This document shows positions 20,493 to 29,943 of a DNA stretch of 42,508 nucleotides, piece after piece; positions within the stretch are counted from its first letter, which is position 1; every line of letters begins with the position of its first letter. The stretch comes from Pseudomonadota bacterium (GTDB lineage Bacteria; Pseudomonadota; Gammaproteobacteria; Xanthomonadales; Rhodanobacteraceae). The stretch is taken from NCBI GenBank assembly GCA_021781425.1, contig JAJXWU010000018.1, forward strand, positions 1 through 42,508, written 5' to 3'. The notes under the pieces are model-generated. The model ran no database searches and was not told the origin of the DNA. It was given only the letters and a program-made list of their open reading frames with translations. The position numbers were made by a program, and so were the translations under genes.

Positions 20493-21929
20493 ATGAGCCT
20501 GTTCGCCAAACTAATGCGCCACAAATCCGTCGAGGCACTGCAAGCCGAACTCGGCTCGCGCAGCGATTTCCGCCGCGTGCTTGGCGTCTGGCAACTCACC
20601 GCGATTGGCCTCGGTGGCATCATCGGCGTCGGCATCTTCGTGCTCGCCGGGCAGCAGGCAGCAACGAACGCGGGTCCGGCGGTGGCGCTGTCCTTCATCA
20701 TCGCTGGCATCGCGAGCACGGCGGCGGCGCTGTGCTATGCCGAATTCGCCGGACTCATCCCGGTCACCGGCAGCGCCTACACATACGGCTACGCGGTGCT
20801 CGGCGAATTGCCGGCATGGTTGATCGGCTGGGACCTGCTGCTCGAATACGCGCTCATCGTCGCCGCGGTGGCGAGCGGCTGGTCGGGCTATGTGGTCAAT
20901 CTGCTCGCGGCATTCGGCATCCATCTGCCGGTGGTTTTGCAAGGCGCGCCGGGCACGGGCGCAGGCCATGCCTTCAATCTCGTTGCCGCGATCGCCGCAT
21001 TCGGCGTGGCGGTATTGCTCACGCTGCGCACCGAGTGGGGCGCGCGCTTCAACACGGCGATCGTGACGGTGAAGGTGATCGCCGTGCTGTTGGTGATCTG
21101 CGTCGGCGCATTCTATGTCAATCCGGCGAACTGGCATCCGTTCGTGCCCGAGCGCATCGTCGCTGCGGATGGCGTCGGCCATTTCGGCTACAAAGGCATC
21201 GCCACGGCCGCGGCGGTGGTGTTCTTCGCCGTGTTCGGTTACGACACCCTGACCACGGCGGCGGAGGAATCGAAGAATCCGCAGCGCGACCTGCCGCGCG
21301 CGATCCTGCTTTCGCTCGGCATCTCGATGGCGTTGTACATCGCCATCACGCTGGTGATCACCGGCATGGTGTCGTACACGCAACTCGGCAACGATGCACC
21401 GGTCGCCATCGCGTTCGAGGCGCGTGGCTTGAAATGGATCGGCGCGGCGATTTCCGCCACCGCGATCGCCAGCATCCTCTCGGTGATCTTCGCGTTCATG
21501 CTCGCCGCCGCGCGCATCTGGTTCGCGCTGGCACGCGACGGGCTATTGCCGGCTTGGTTCGCGCGCACGCATCCGCGTTTCGGTACGCCGCATCGCACGA
21601 CGCTCGCGCTCGGCGCATTTACCGCGCTGGTCGCGGGATTCTTCCCGATCGGCGAGGTCGCCAAGCTCGTCAACATCGGCGTGCTGTCGGCGTTCATCGT
21701 GATCTGCGCCTCGGTGATCGTGCTGCGCCGCCGTAAACCGGATTTGCCGCGCGCGTTCCGCACACCGTGGGTGCCGGTCGTGCCGATCATCGGTATACTT
21801 TTTTCCATCTGGCTGCTGTCGGAACTGGCCTGGATCACCTGGAGCGTGTTCCTGGTCTGGATCGCCATCGGCCTGCTGATTTACTTCGGCTACGGTATCC
21901 GTCGCAGCAAACTCGCAGGCGGCGGCTGA
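20493..21929 (+). CDS. APC-superfamily amino acid permease (CAT/YfnA-like)
   Basis: LGVWQLTAIGLGGIIGVGIFVLAGQQAATNAGPAVALSFIIAGI, FAVFGYDTLTTAAEESKNPQRDLPRAIL; ~12 TMs; alternative ATG at 20463. Confidence 0.9.
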   Translation: MSLFAKLMRHKSVEALQAELGSRSDFRRVLGVWQLTAIGLGGIIGVGIFVLAGQQAATNAGPAVALSFIIAGIASTAAALCYAEFAGLIPVTGSAYTYGYAVLGELPAWLIGWDLLLEYALIVAAVASGWSGYVVNLLAAFGIHLPVVLQGAPGTGAGHAFNLVAAIAAFGVAVLLTLRTEWGARFNTAIVTVKVIAVLLVICVGAFYVNPANWHPFVPERIVAADGVGHFGYKGIATAAAVVFFAVFGYDTLTTAAEESKNPQRDLPRAILLSLGISMALYIAITLVITGMVSYTQLGNDAPVAIAFEARGLKWIGAAISATAIASILSVIFAFMLAAARIWFALARDGLLPAWFARTHPRFGTPHRTTLALGAFTALVAGFFPIGEVAKLVNIGVLSAFIVICASVIVLRRRKPDLPRAFRTPWVPVVPIIGILFSIWLLSELAWITWSVFLVWIAIGLLIYFGYGIRRSKLAGGG

Positions 21930-21943
21930 CGTAAACTGGCGCC

Positions 21944-23149
21944 ATGCCCGCTTTCGCCTATCAAGCCCTCGACTCCGCCGGCAAGACCCGGCGCGGCGTG
22001 CTGCAGGGCGACACCGCGCGCAGCGTGCGTGCATCCTTACGCGAGGATGGGCTCAATCCGCTCGAAGTGACGCCAGTGACGCCGGCGGGCGGGCAACACA
22101 CGTTATTCCGGCGCCGCATGAGCGGCGCGCAACTCGCGCTGCTCACGCGCCAGCTTGCGACATTGCTTAAAGCCGGATTGCCGGTGGACGAGGCGTTGGC
22201 TGCGCTGGCCGAGCAGAACGAGGACGAGCGCGTGCGCACACTGGTCGTGAGCCTGCGCGCCAAGGTCATGGAAGGCTCGAGCCTCGCCGCAGGGCTGGCC
22301 GACGCACCGGAGAGTTTTCCGGAAATCTATCGCGCTTCGATCGCGGCCGGAGAGCAATCCGGCAAACTCGATCAGGTACTGGCGCGGCTGGCCGATTATT
22401 CCGAGGCGCGCGACGCGCTCAATCAAAAGGTCTGGGCCGCGCTCGCCTATCCACTGCTGCTTACGCTCGTCGCCATCGCCGTAGTGACGGGATTGCTCGC
22501 GTACGTGGTGCCGCAGATCGTCGGCGTGTTCACGCAGATGCACCAGACCCTGCCGCTGCCGACGCGCGCGCTGCTTGCGCTCTCCGCTTTCGTCAAGGCC
22601 TGGGGTTGGCTGCTGCTGATCGCGCTCGTCGTGGCGGCGATCGGCGGCAGGCTCGCGCTGCGCATCGAACAAATGCGCTACCGCTGGCATGAAGCGTTGT
22701 TGCGGCTTCCCTTCGCCGGCGGGCTTATCCGCGCCGCCAACACCGCGCGCTGCACACGCACCCTGGCCCTTCTCACCGCCAGTGCGGTGCCGCTGCTCGA
22801 TGCGCTCAACATCGGCGCGCAGGTGATGCCGAACCTGCCGATGCGCACGGCGGTCAAGCGCGCGGCGCTGAAAGTGCGCGAAGGCGGAAATTTTTCGCGC
22901 GCGCTCGGCGAATCCGGCTATTTCCCGCCGGTCGCCCTGCGCCTGATTGCCAGCGGCGAGCGCGCCGGCGAGCTCGAACGCATGCTCGACGAAGCCGCCA
23001 ACCAGCAGCAACGCGAACTCGACCGCTGGCTGACCCTGCTCACCTCGGTGCTCGGCCCGCTGGTTATCCTGCTGGTCGGGGCCATGGTGCTGTTCATCGT
23101 GCTCGCGATTTTGCTCCCGATCTTCGACATGAACCAGATGGTGAAATGA
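21944..23149 (+). CDS. gspF: Type II secretion system inner-membrane protein GspF
   Basis: FAYQALDSAGKTRRGVLQGDTARSVRASLREDGLNPLEV, TRQLATLLKAGLPVDEALAALAEQ, ASGERAGELERMLDEAANQQQRELDRWLTLLTSVLGPLVILLVGAMVLFIVLAILLPIFDMNQMV. Confidence 0.95.
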   Translation: MPAFAYQALDSAGKTRRGVLQGDTARSVRASLREDGLNPLEVTPVTPAGGQHTLFRRRMSGAQLALLTRQLATLLKAGLPVDEALAALAEQNEDERVRTLVVSLRAKVMEGSSLAAGLADAPESFPEIYRASIAAGEQSGKLDQVLARLADYSEARDALNQKVWAALAYPLLLTLVAIAVVTGLLAYVVPQIVGVFTQMHQTLPLPTRALLALSAFVKAWGWLLLIALVVAAIGGRLALRIEQMRYRWHEALLRLPFAGGLIRAANTARCTRTLALLTASAVPLLDALNIGAQVMPNLPMRTAVKRAALKVREGGNFSRALGESGYFPPVALRLIASGERAGELERMLDEAANQQQRELDRWLTLLTSVLGPLVILLVGAMVLFIVLAILLPIFDMNQMVK

Positions 23150-23739
23150 CCGTGACCGATCCGATTCCAGGCAAAGCGAACCTGATCCGGGGTCTTGCCG
23201 GCTGGTTCGTACAGTATTTCGCGTCCGGCCTGCTCGTGCCGGCCTTGCTGCTGTGTTTCGCTGCGCTCGTGTTCTGCCAGATTGCCCTGCTCGGACCGAA
23301 TGTCGGCTGGCTCGGGCAACTGGCGGGCGCGTTGCCGGCGAGCGCGCGTGCATGGCTCGGGGGCGCGTCGAATGCCGGCGAAGACGTCGATTTGGGCGCG
23401 CTGGTCTGGCGCGTGTTCTGGGTCCTGAGCCTGGGCGTGATGGCGCTCGAGCTGCTCGTGCGTTGGTTGCGCGCAGCGCTGTTCGGCAAACCCGCCATGT
23501 CCGCGGCAGGTAAGCGTCGCGTCGTGGGGTCGCGGATGTTTCTGGCCCTGATGCTCGTCAGCGCGGTGTTCGGCGCCGCCATGCTTGCCGTGCCGCATGC
23601 GCACATGGCGGCAGGCGCGAGCCGTGCCGACCTGTATGGCGTCTTCAGTGCGCTCTACGCGGTCGCGCTGGGATTCGCGACCGCGTGGGCAGCCGTGAGC
23701 GGCGTGGCTGCGCGGCTTCTCGAAGGTACCCTGCGTTGA
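23146..23739 (+). CDS. Hypothetical integral membrane protein (~4 TM)
   Basis: ATGA overlap with gspF; hydrophobic segments ALLLCFAALVFCQIALL, VFWVLSLGVMALELLVRWL, MFLALMLVSAVFGAAML, VFSALYAVALGFATAWAAV. Confidence 0.7.
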   Translation: MTVTDPIPGKANLIRGLAGWFVQYFASGLLVPALLLCFAALVFCQIALLGPNVGWLGQLAGALPASARAWLGGASNAGEDVDLGALVWRVFWVLSLGVMALELLVRWLRAALFGKPAMSAAGKRRVVGSRMFLALMLVSAVFGAAMLAVPHAHMAAGASRADLYGVFSALYAVALGFATAWAAVSGVAARLLEGTLR

Positions 23740-23752
23740 ATGGGTCCGCCGC

Positions 23753-24430
23753 ATGATCGCATTCGACCGTGTCGGCAAGCGTTATCCGAACGGCCTTGAC
23801 GCGCTGAGCGAGCTGAGCTTCGCGCTCGATGTCGGCGAGATGGCCTTTGTGACCGGCCATTCCGGTGCGGGGAAGAGCACGCTGTTACGCCTCGTCGCCT
23901 TGCTCGAACGGCCCACGCGCGGGCAGGTGACGGTGAACGGCTGCAACCTGGGCGCGGTGCGCCGGCGCGGCATTGCGCGCGTGCGCCGTGGCGTGGGCAT
24001 GGTGTTCCAGGATCACCGTCTGTTGCTCGACCGCAGCGTGTTCGACAACGTCGCCCTGCCGCTGGTCATCGCCGGCGCGCCGCGCGAGGAGATGGCCAAA
24101 CGCGTGCGCGCGGCCCTGGACAAGGTGGGGCTTCTGGAGCGCGAGAAATCCGCGCCATCCATGCTGTCGGCCGGCGAACAACAGCGCGTGGGCATTGCGC
24201 GGGCCATCGTCGCCAAGCCGCCGGTGCTGATCGCCGACGAGCCGACCGGCAATCTCGATCCCCAGCTCGCCGCCGAGATCATGGCCCTGTTCGGCGAGTT
24301 CGAGCAGGTCGGCACGACGGTGCTCGTCGCCAGCCACGACCTGCCGCTGGTCAAGCGCATGGGCAAGCGCGTGTTGGTGCTCGATCACGGCAAATTGATC
24401 GACGATTTCCGGCCGCCAGCCACCGCATAA
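23753..24430 (+). CDS. ftsE: Cell division ATP-binding protein FtsE
   Basis: MIAFDRVGKRYPNGLDALSELSFALDVGEMAFVTGHSGAGKSTLLRL, MVFQDHRLLLDRSVFDNVALPL, LSAGEQQRVGIARAIV, LIADEPTGNLDP. Confidence 0.95.
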   Translation: MIAFDRVGKRYPNGLDALSELSFALDVGEMAFVTGHSGAGKSTLLRLVALLERPTRGQVTVNGCNLGAVRRRGIARVRRGVGMVFQDHRLLLDRSVFDNVALPLVIAGAPREEMAKRVRAALDKVGLLEREKSAPSMLSAGEQQRVGIARAIVAKPPVLIADEPTGNLDPQLAAEIMALFGEFEQVGTTVLVASHDLPLVKRMGKRVLVLDHGKLIDDFRPPATA

Positions 24431-24545
24431 GCTGCTGTGCTCGGCATTTTGCGTCCCGGGGGTGCTCGGAATGCTCATGCACTGACGTGTACACTCCGTT
24501 TCCTGCGCTCCAGCGGCCCGCAAACTGCCATCGCTCGCGACGCTT
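24429..24545. repeat. Dispersed intergenic element copy 2 (between ftsE and ftsX)
   Basis: Starts at the ftsE stop codon; ungapped match to 13447-13563; central hairpin TGCAC-TGAC-GTGTA (one G-U). Confidence 0.8.
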
Positions 24546-24563
24546 CTGAGGTGACTTGGAAAC

Positions 24564-25526
24564 ATGAACCGCCGCATCGAGAAAAACCGGCCCAAGTCCG
24601 TCGTACCCGAACCACGCGCGAAATTTTCGCTGCGCGCCTGGCGCGAGCAGCATTTGTACAGTCTGTTCTCCAGTCTCGGCCGTCTCGCCGCGCGGCCTTG
24701 GGCGACGGCGCTGACACTCGCGGTGCTCGGCTTCGCCCTGGCCCTGCCGCTGTTGTTCTGGCTGCTGCTGGACAATGCGCGCGGATTGACAGGCAATGTC
24801 GCGGACGCCAGCGCAATAAGCGCTTTCATGAAACCGGGCACGGATGCGGCCGCCGTGCAGGCCTTTGCCGGGCGTCTGCGCGCACGCGCGGACGTGGCCG
24901 CGGTGACGGTGAAGACGCCTGAACAAGGTCTCGAAGAATTCCGCGAACGTTCGGACTTTGCCGATGCGCTGAGGGTTTTGCACTACAATCCCCTGCCACC
25001 GGTGCTGATCGTGGATCCGCGTGGCGATCCGGGCGTCCTCGTGGCGCAATTGCGCAGCGCGGCGGCCGTGGATCGGGTGCAGTACGATGCGCAGTGGCGG
25101 CAACGCCTGAACGCGATCCTCGGACTGGCCCTGCGTGGCGCGCAGGTGTTGGCCGGGTTGCTCGGGCTGGCGGCGCTGCTCGTGATCGGCAACACGGTGC
25201 GCCTGGACATCGCCGGCCGCAGTGAGGAGATCGCGGTGATGCAGCTGCTTGGCGCCGAGGCGTGCTGTGTGCGCCGGCCGTTTTTGTATTCCGGCTTCTG
25301 GTACGGTACGTTTGCAGGGGTGTTGAGCCTGATGCTGATCGGAATCGTGCAAGCAATTCTCGCCGCACCGCTGGCGCGGCTGACGGCGGCGTACGACCAC
25401 GCTTTCGCCGCGCACGGGTTGAGCGTCGCGCAGATGCTGGCCGTGCTCGCGGCCAGCACCACGCTTGGCTGGCTCGGCGCCTTCCTCGCCGCGTCGCGGC
25501 ATATCGCCCTGGGTCAGCCGAGGTAA
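24564..25526 (+). CDS. ftsX: Cell division protein FtsX
   Basis: REQHLYSLFSSLGRLAARPWATALTLAVLGFALALPLLFWLLLDNARGLTG, permease domain LLGLAALLVIGNTVRLDIAGRSEEIAVMQLLGAEACCVRRPFLYSGFWYG. Confidence 0.93.
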   Translation: MNRRIEKNRPKSVVPEPRAKFSLRAWREQHLYSLFSSLGRLAARPWATALTLAVLGFALALPLLFWLLLDNARGLTGNVADASAISAFMKPGTDAAAVQAFAGRLRARADVAAVTVKTPEQGLEEFRERSDFADALRVLHYNPLPPVLIVDPRGDPGVLVAQLRSAAAVDRVQYDAQWRQRLNAILGLALRGAQVLAGLLGLAALLVIGNTVRLDIAGRSEEIAVMQLLGAEACCVRRPFLYSGFWYGTFAGVLSLMLIGIVQAILAAPLARLTAAYDHAFAAHGLSVAQMLAVLAASTTLGWLGAFLAASRHIALGQPR

Positions 25527-25532
25527 ACGTCC

Positions 25533-26384
25533 GTGGCCGACGCTGCACTCACCCGTCATATCGCCAGCGAAACGCCGCGCGTGATGGTGGTGGACGGTTC
25601 CAAAGTCGTGCGCCGGCTGATCGAACAGTTGCTCAAGGCCGATCTGCCGGGCGTCACCGTACTCGCCTGCGAAAGCGGCGCGGAGGCGAAGAAACAGCTT
25701 GAAGCCGGCGTCGTCGATCTCGTCACCATGGCGCTGCGTCTGCCGGACATGGACGGTCTGGATCTGGCCCGCCACATCCGCGAACACGCTCCGCAGGCCT
25801 ACATCCCGATCATCGTCGTGTCCGGCGACGTCAACGAGCGCCTGGTCAACCGCGAACTCGGTGATGCGGTCACCGATTACTTCGACAAGTCGCTGGGCTT
25901 CAACGCGCTCTCCGCGTTCATTCGCGGCTACGTGCGCCCGGAGTCCGAAATCCGCGGTGAGGTGTTGTACGTCGAGGACAGCCGCGTGGTGGCGCTGGCC
26001 ACGCGCCGCATGCTGGAAAAATACGGTCTCACCGTGCTGCACGTGACCAGCGTCGAGGATGCGATCGCGCATCTGGAAACCGGCATGGTGCAGGGGCGCG
26101 TCGGCGCCGACGTGGTGCTGTCGGACGTGAACTTGAAAGGCGATCTGACCGGTGGCGATCTGCTCGAACGTATCCGCACTGAATTCGGCTACTCCAAGGG
26201 CCAGTTGCCGGTGCTGATCATGACCGGCGACGACAACCCGCAGAACCAGGCCACGCTGCTGCGCGCCGGCGCGAACGACCTGGTGCAGAAACCCATCGAG
26301 GAGCGCCTGCTCGTCACCAAGCTGCTGTTCCAGATGCGCGTGTCGCGGCACCTGCGCGAGCAGTTGCGCACCGCGGCGGCGTGA
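25533..26384 (+). CDS. Stand-alone protein with two receiver domains (first degenerate)
   Basis: REC1 [17 protein letters not shown]...[15 protein letters not shown] (phospho-Asp position is Ala); REC2 [18 protein letters not shown]...[10 protein letters not shown]...LVQKPIEE (canonical D/K). Confidence 0.88.
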   Translation: MADAALTRHIASETPRVMVVDGSKVVRRLIEQLLKADLPGVTVLACESGAEAKKQLEAGVVDLVTMALRLPDMDGLDLARHIREHAPQAYIPIIVVSGDVNERLVNRELGDAVTDYFDKSLGFNALSAFIRGYVRPESEIRGEVLYVEDSRVVALATRRMLEKYGLTVLHVTSVEDAIAHLETGMVQGRVGADVVLSDVNLKGDLTGGDLLERIRTEFGYSKGQLPVLIMTGDDNPQNQATLLRAGANDLVQKPIEERLLVTKLLFQMRVSRHLREQLRTAAA

Positions 26385-27091
26385 ACGCGCACGAAATCAA
26401 ACTCGAAGCGTCGTGGAAGGCGCGTGTCGGAGATTACCTGGATCGTCCCGACATGCACGCGATGTCCGAATTCCTGCGTGCGGAATTGCGTGCCGGCAAG
26501 GCGATTTATCCCGCACCAAAAAACATCTTCGCTGCGCTCGACCGCACCCCGTTCGACGCGGTGAAGGTCGTCATTCTCGGTCAGGATCCCTATCACGGGC
26601 CGGGCCAGGCACATGGTTTATGTTTTTCCGTGCTGCCGGGGGTGGCGCCGCCGCCGTCGCTGGAAAACATCTTCAAGGAAATCGAACACGATCTGGCGAT
26701 TCCAAAACCCGATCACGGCTGCCTGATTCCGTGGGCAGGTCAGGGCGTGCTGCTGCTCAATTCCGTGCTCACGGTCGAGCGCGGCCTTGCCGGATCGCAT
26801 CAGGGCAAGGGTTGGGAAGGTTTCACCGACGCCGTTGTCGACCATCTCAACCGCGAGCGCGAGAATCTCGTCTTCCTGCTCTGGGGCAGCTATGCGCAAG
26901 CCAAGGGCAAACTCATCGACACGCGCCGGCACCTCGTGCTCAAGGCGCCGCACCCGTCGCCCTTGTCGGCGCATCGCGGCTTCATCGGTTGCGGACATTT
27001 TTCAAAAGCAAATGCGTGGCTGCGCGAGCACGCTCTGGACGAGATCGACTGGCGTCTGCCGCCGGCGAATGAGTTGGAGGGTTTGGTTTGA
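26381..27091 (+). CDS. ung: Uracil-DNA glycosylase family 1
   Basis: [62 protein letters not shown] start. Confidence 0.98.
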   Translation: MNAHEIKLEASWKARVGDYLDRPDMHAMSEFLRAELRAGKAIYPAPKNIFAALDRTPFDAVKVVILGQDPYHGPGQAHGLCFSVLPGVAPPPSLENIFKEIEHDLAIPKPDHGCLIPWAGQGVLLLNSVLTVERGLAGSHQGKGWEGFTDAVVDHLNRERENLVFLLWGSYAQAKGKLIDTRRHLVLKAPHPSPLSAHRGFIGCGHFSKANAWLREHALDEIDWRLPPANELEGLV

Positions 27092-27127
27092 TGTCTCCTG
27101 CCACCGAAACGCGGGGATACAAAGCGC

Positions 27128-28066
27128 ATGAACAAAACAGCGAATGGCAATTACCTGGAACGCTGGCTGCTCGGGCTGGCGCGTCCGCTCGGCGCAATCC
27201 GCGTCGCCGTGGTGCATCCGTGCGATGCGACCAGTCTGGCCGCGGCGCTGGACGCGCGCGCCATCGGCATCATCGAGCCGATCCTGGTCGCGCCGCGTGC
27301 GAAGCTCGAGCGCATAGCGCGCGAAAGCGCGATCGACCTGGCCGGCAGCGTAATCGAGGATGCCGCGCACAGTCATGACGCCGCTGCGCGCGCGGTCGCG
27401 TTGGCGCGTGCGGGCAAGGTCGAGGCGCTGATGAAAGGCAGCCTGCACACCGACGAGCTGATGGGCGCAGTGGTGGACGGCAATGGCGGCCTGCGCACGG
27501 CACGGCGCATCTCGCATTGTTTCCTGATGTACACGCCGGCCTATCCGCGCCCGTTCATCATCACCGACGCTGCGGTGAACATCGCGCCGGTGCTGGAAGA
27601 GAAAGCCGACATCGTGCGCAACGCGATCGCGCTGGCTCAGATCGTCGGCGTGCAGAAGCCGCGTGTAGCCATTCTCGCCGCGGTGGAGACGGTCAATCCG
27701 CGCATGCCGGCCACGCTCGACGCCGCCGCGTTATGCAAGATGGCCGACCGCGGCCAGATCGTCGGGGGCGTGCTCGACGGGCCGCTCGCTTTCGACAATG
27801 CGGTTTCGGTCGAGGCCGCGCGCATCAAGGGCATCGTCTCGCCAGTCGCGGGACAAGCCGATGTGCTGGTAGTGCCGGACCTCGAAAGCGGCAACATGCT
27901 CGCCAAGCAACTCGAATACCTCGGCGGCGCGGAGAGCGCCGGCATCGTCATGGGCGCGCGCGTGCCGGTGGTGCTGACCAGCCGCGCCGATACCTGCGAA
28001 TCGCGCATTGCGTCGTGCGCCCTAGCGGTACTGATCGCGCATCGCAATCGGGCTGCGCCGCCGTGA
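27128..28066 (+). CDS. pta: Phosphate acetyl/butyryltransferase
   Basis: PTA_PTB features: VEALMKGSLHTDELMGAVV, FIITDAAVNIAPVLEEKADIVRNAIALA, VPDLESGNMLAKQLEYLGGAESAGIVMGARVPVVLTSRAD. Confidence 0.88.
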   Translation: MNKTANGNYLERWLLGLARPLGAIRVAVVHPCDATSLAAALDARAIGIIEPILVAPRAKLERIARESAIDLAGSVIEDAAHSHDAAARAVALARAGKVEALMKGSLHTDELMGAVVDGNGGLRTARRISHCFLMYTPAYPRPFIITDAAVNIAPVLEEKADIVRNAIALAQIVGVQKPRVAILAAVETVNPRMPATLDAAALCKMADRGQIVGGVLDGPLAFDNAVSVEAARIKGIVSPVAGQADVLVVPDLESGNMLAKQLEYLGGAESAGIVMGARVPVVLTSRADTCESRIASCALAVLIAHRNRAAPP

Positions 28067-29229
28067 GCGAGCGGATTCTGGCGCTCAACTGCGGTTCGTC
28101 AAGCATCAAGTCCGCGCTGTTCGACGCCGCCACGTTGCCGCGCGCGCCGGCCTGGAGCTGCAAGGCCGTGAATATTGGCAGCGCCGGGGCGGCCTTCGAG
28201 GAGAGCGGCGTCGCACCGCAGCCGATTGTGGCGGTCGCGGGCGATCCGTACCGGGCGGCGCTTGCGCATATCCGCGAGCGTGTGCGCGCGAGGCTGGGCG
28301 GCGATCGTATCGCGGCGGTCGCGCATCGCGTGGTGCACGGCGGCGCCAGGTACTTCGCGCCGGTGCGTGTGGATGCGGCGGTTCTCGCCGATCTGCGCAG
28401 CTACATTCCGTTGGCGCCGTTGCATCAGCCGTTCGCGCTCGAGGCGATTGCGGAACTGCTCGCCACGCAGCCCGAGTTGCCGCAGATTGCCTGCTTCGAT
28501 ACAGGCTTTCACCGCAGCATGCCCGCGGTCGAGCAGATGTTGCCGTTGCCGCGCGCGCTGCGCGAACGCGGCCTGCGCCGCTATGGCTTCCACGGATTGT
28601 CGTACGAATACCTCGCGCTCGCTCTCGACGAGCGCTACGGCGATCGCGCGCGCGGACGCACGATCTGCGCGCACCTGGGCGCTGGTGCCAGTCTGTGCGC
28701 GATGCGGAATCTGCAAAGCACCGCCACCACGATGGGCTTTTCCGCGCTCGACGGAATAATGATGAACACACGTAGCGGCGCGCTGGATCCCGGCGTAGTG
28801 CTATATCTCATGCAAATGCGGAAGCTCTCGCTGGACGAAGTCGGACACATGCTCTATCACGATTCCGGCTTGCTCGGCGTGTCCGGGATTTCCTCCGATC
28901 CGCGCATGTTGCTGGCGCGTGAGCACGAAGCGCCAGCCGCCGAGGCATTGGCGCTTTACGTGCATCGCATCGTGCGCGAAATCGGTGCACTCGCGGCGGT
29001 GCTGGGGGGCTTGGACTTGCTCGCCTTCAGCGCCGGCATCGGCGAGAACTGTGCCGAGATCCGCACGCGTGTTTGCGCCGGCCTGTGCTTCCTCGGCGTC
29101 GAATTCGACGCTGCCGCGAATGCGGCGAACGCGCCGGTGATCTCCAGCGCAGCGAGCAAGGTACTGGTGGCCGTGGAGCCGACCAATGAGGAATGGATTG
29201 CCGCGCGCGCCGCGGCGAAGTGGCTTTAG
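28063..29229 (+). CDS. ackA: Acetate kinase
   Basis: ILALNCGSSSIKSALFD, AVAHRVVHGGARY, FDTGFHRSMP, YGFHGLSYEYLA, HLGAGASLCAM, TMGFSALDGIMMNTRSGALDPGV, FSAGIGENCAEIR; GTG start. Confidence 0.96.
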   Translation: MSERILALNCGSSSIKSALFDAATLPRAPAWSCKAVNIGSAGAAFEESGVAPQPIVAVAGDPYRAALAHIRERVRARLGGDRIAAVAHRVVHGGARYFAPVRVDAAVLADLRSYIPLAPLHQPFALEAIAELLATQPELPQIACFDTGFHRSMPAVEQMLPLPRALRERGLRRYGFHGLSYEYLALALDERYGDRARGRTICAHLGAGASLCAMRNLQSTATTMGFSALDGIMMNTRSGALDPGVVLYLMQMRKLSLDEVGHMLYHDSGLLGVSGISSDPRMLLAREHEAPAAEALALYVHRIVREIGALAAVLGGLDLLAFSAGIGENCAEIRTRVCAGLCFLGVEFDAAANAANAPVISSAASKVLVAVEPTNEEWIAARAAAKWL

Positions 29230-29936
29230 TCGTCCGCCGAACGCACCACCGCGCCCGTCATCGGCTCGATCGTCGTGAGGCGATCGCGTACCTTGCCGAC
29301 GCCGCAAATGTTTTCTGCCAGTACACGCAGTGCCGCACGCATGCGCTCGTCGACCAGCACACCGCTCAAGGTCGCGACGCCGCCATCGACGCTCGCATGC
29401 ACCAGCGCACCGGGTCCCCAGGCTTGGCGGTCGATCTCGGCGGCGATGCGTTCGCGCAGCGCGGTATCGGACGTGGTCGGCGCCGCGGCAGCCGGTACGC
29501 GCGTCAGGAAAGCGCGCATCAAGTCGGCACGGCTGACGATGCCGACGAGCCGGCTGTTCGCGATTACCGGCAGGCGTTTGACGCGGTATTTTTCCATCGC
29601 CCGCACGACTTCGGCCAACGGCGTGTCCGGCGTCGCCGTGTGCAAATCCGTGGTCATGATTTCGCCCACGCTCAATGCGTGCGCACCGGTGTATTCGCCG
29701 GCAAGTTTGCCCGGACTGGTCAGCAATCCGATCCAGCGCGGACGGCGTTTTTCGGTGCCGAGTTCGCCGCGGTGCAGGAAATCGCCCTCGGTGACGATAC
29801 CGAGCAGGGCGCCGTCGGCGTCGGTCACGGGCAGACCGCTGACGCGGTGCTCCAGCATCAGTCGCATCGCATCGGAGACGCTGGTTTCGGCGCTTACGAC
29901 CGCCGGATCGATGGTCATCACGTCGCTGGTTTTCAT
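29226..29936 (-). CDS. Tandem CBS domains plus BON domain protein
   Basis: MKTSDVMTIDPAVVSAETSVSDAMRLMLEHRVSGLPVTDADGALLGIVTEGDFLHR; VGEIMTTDLHTATPDTPLAEVVRAMEKYRVKRLPVI; BON LRERIAAEIDRQAWGPGALVHASVDGGVATLSGVLVDE. Confidence 0.93.
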   Translation of the reverse strand: MKTSDVMTIDPAVVSAETSVSDAMRLMLEHRVSGLPVTDADGALLGIVTEGDFLHRGELGTEKRRPRWIGLLTSPGKLAGEYTGAHALSVGEIMTTDLHTATPDTPLAEVVRAMEKYRVKRLPVIANSRLVGIVSRADLMRAFLTRVPAAAAPTTSDTALRERIAAEIDRQAWGPGALVHASVDGGVATLSGVLVDERMRAALRVLAENICGVGKVRDRLTTIEPMTGAVVRSADD

Positions 29937-29943
29937 GGCGTCC

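Noticed and set aside
24351-26351. 666-aa minus-strand ORF across ftsX and the double-receiver gene
   Set aside because: Antisense to two well-supported genes; low-complexity H/Q/R/A-rich translation
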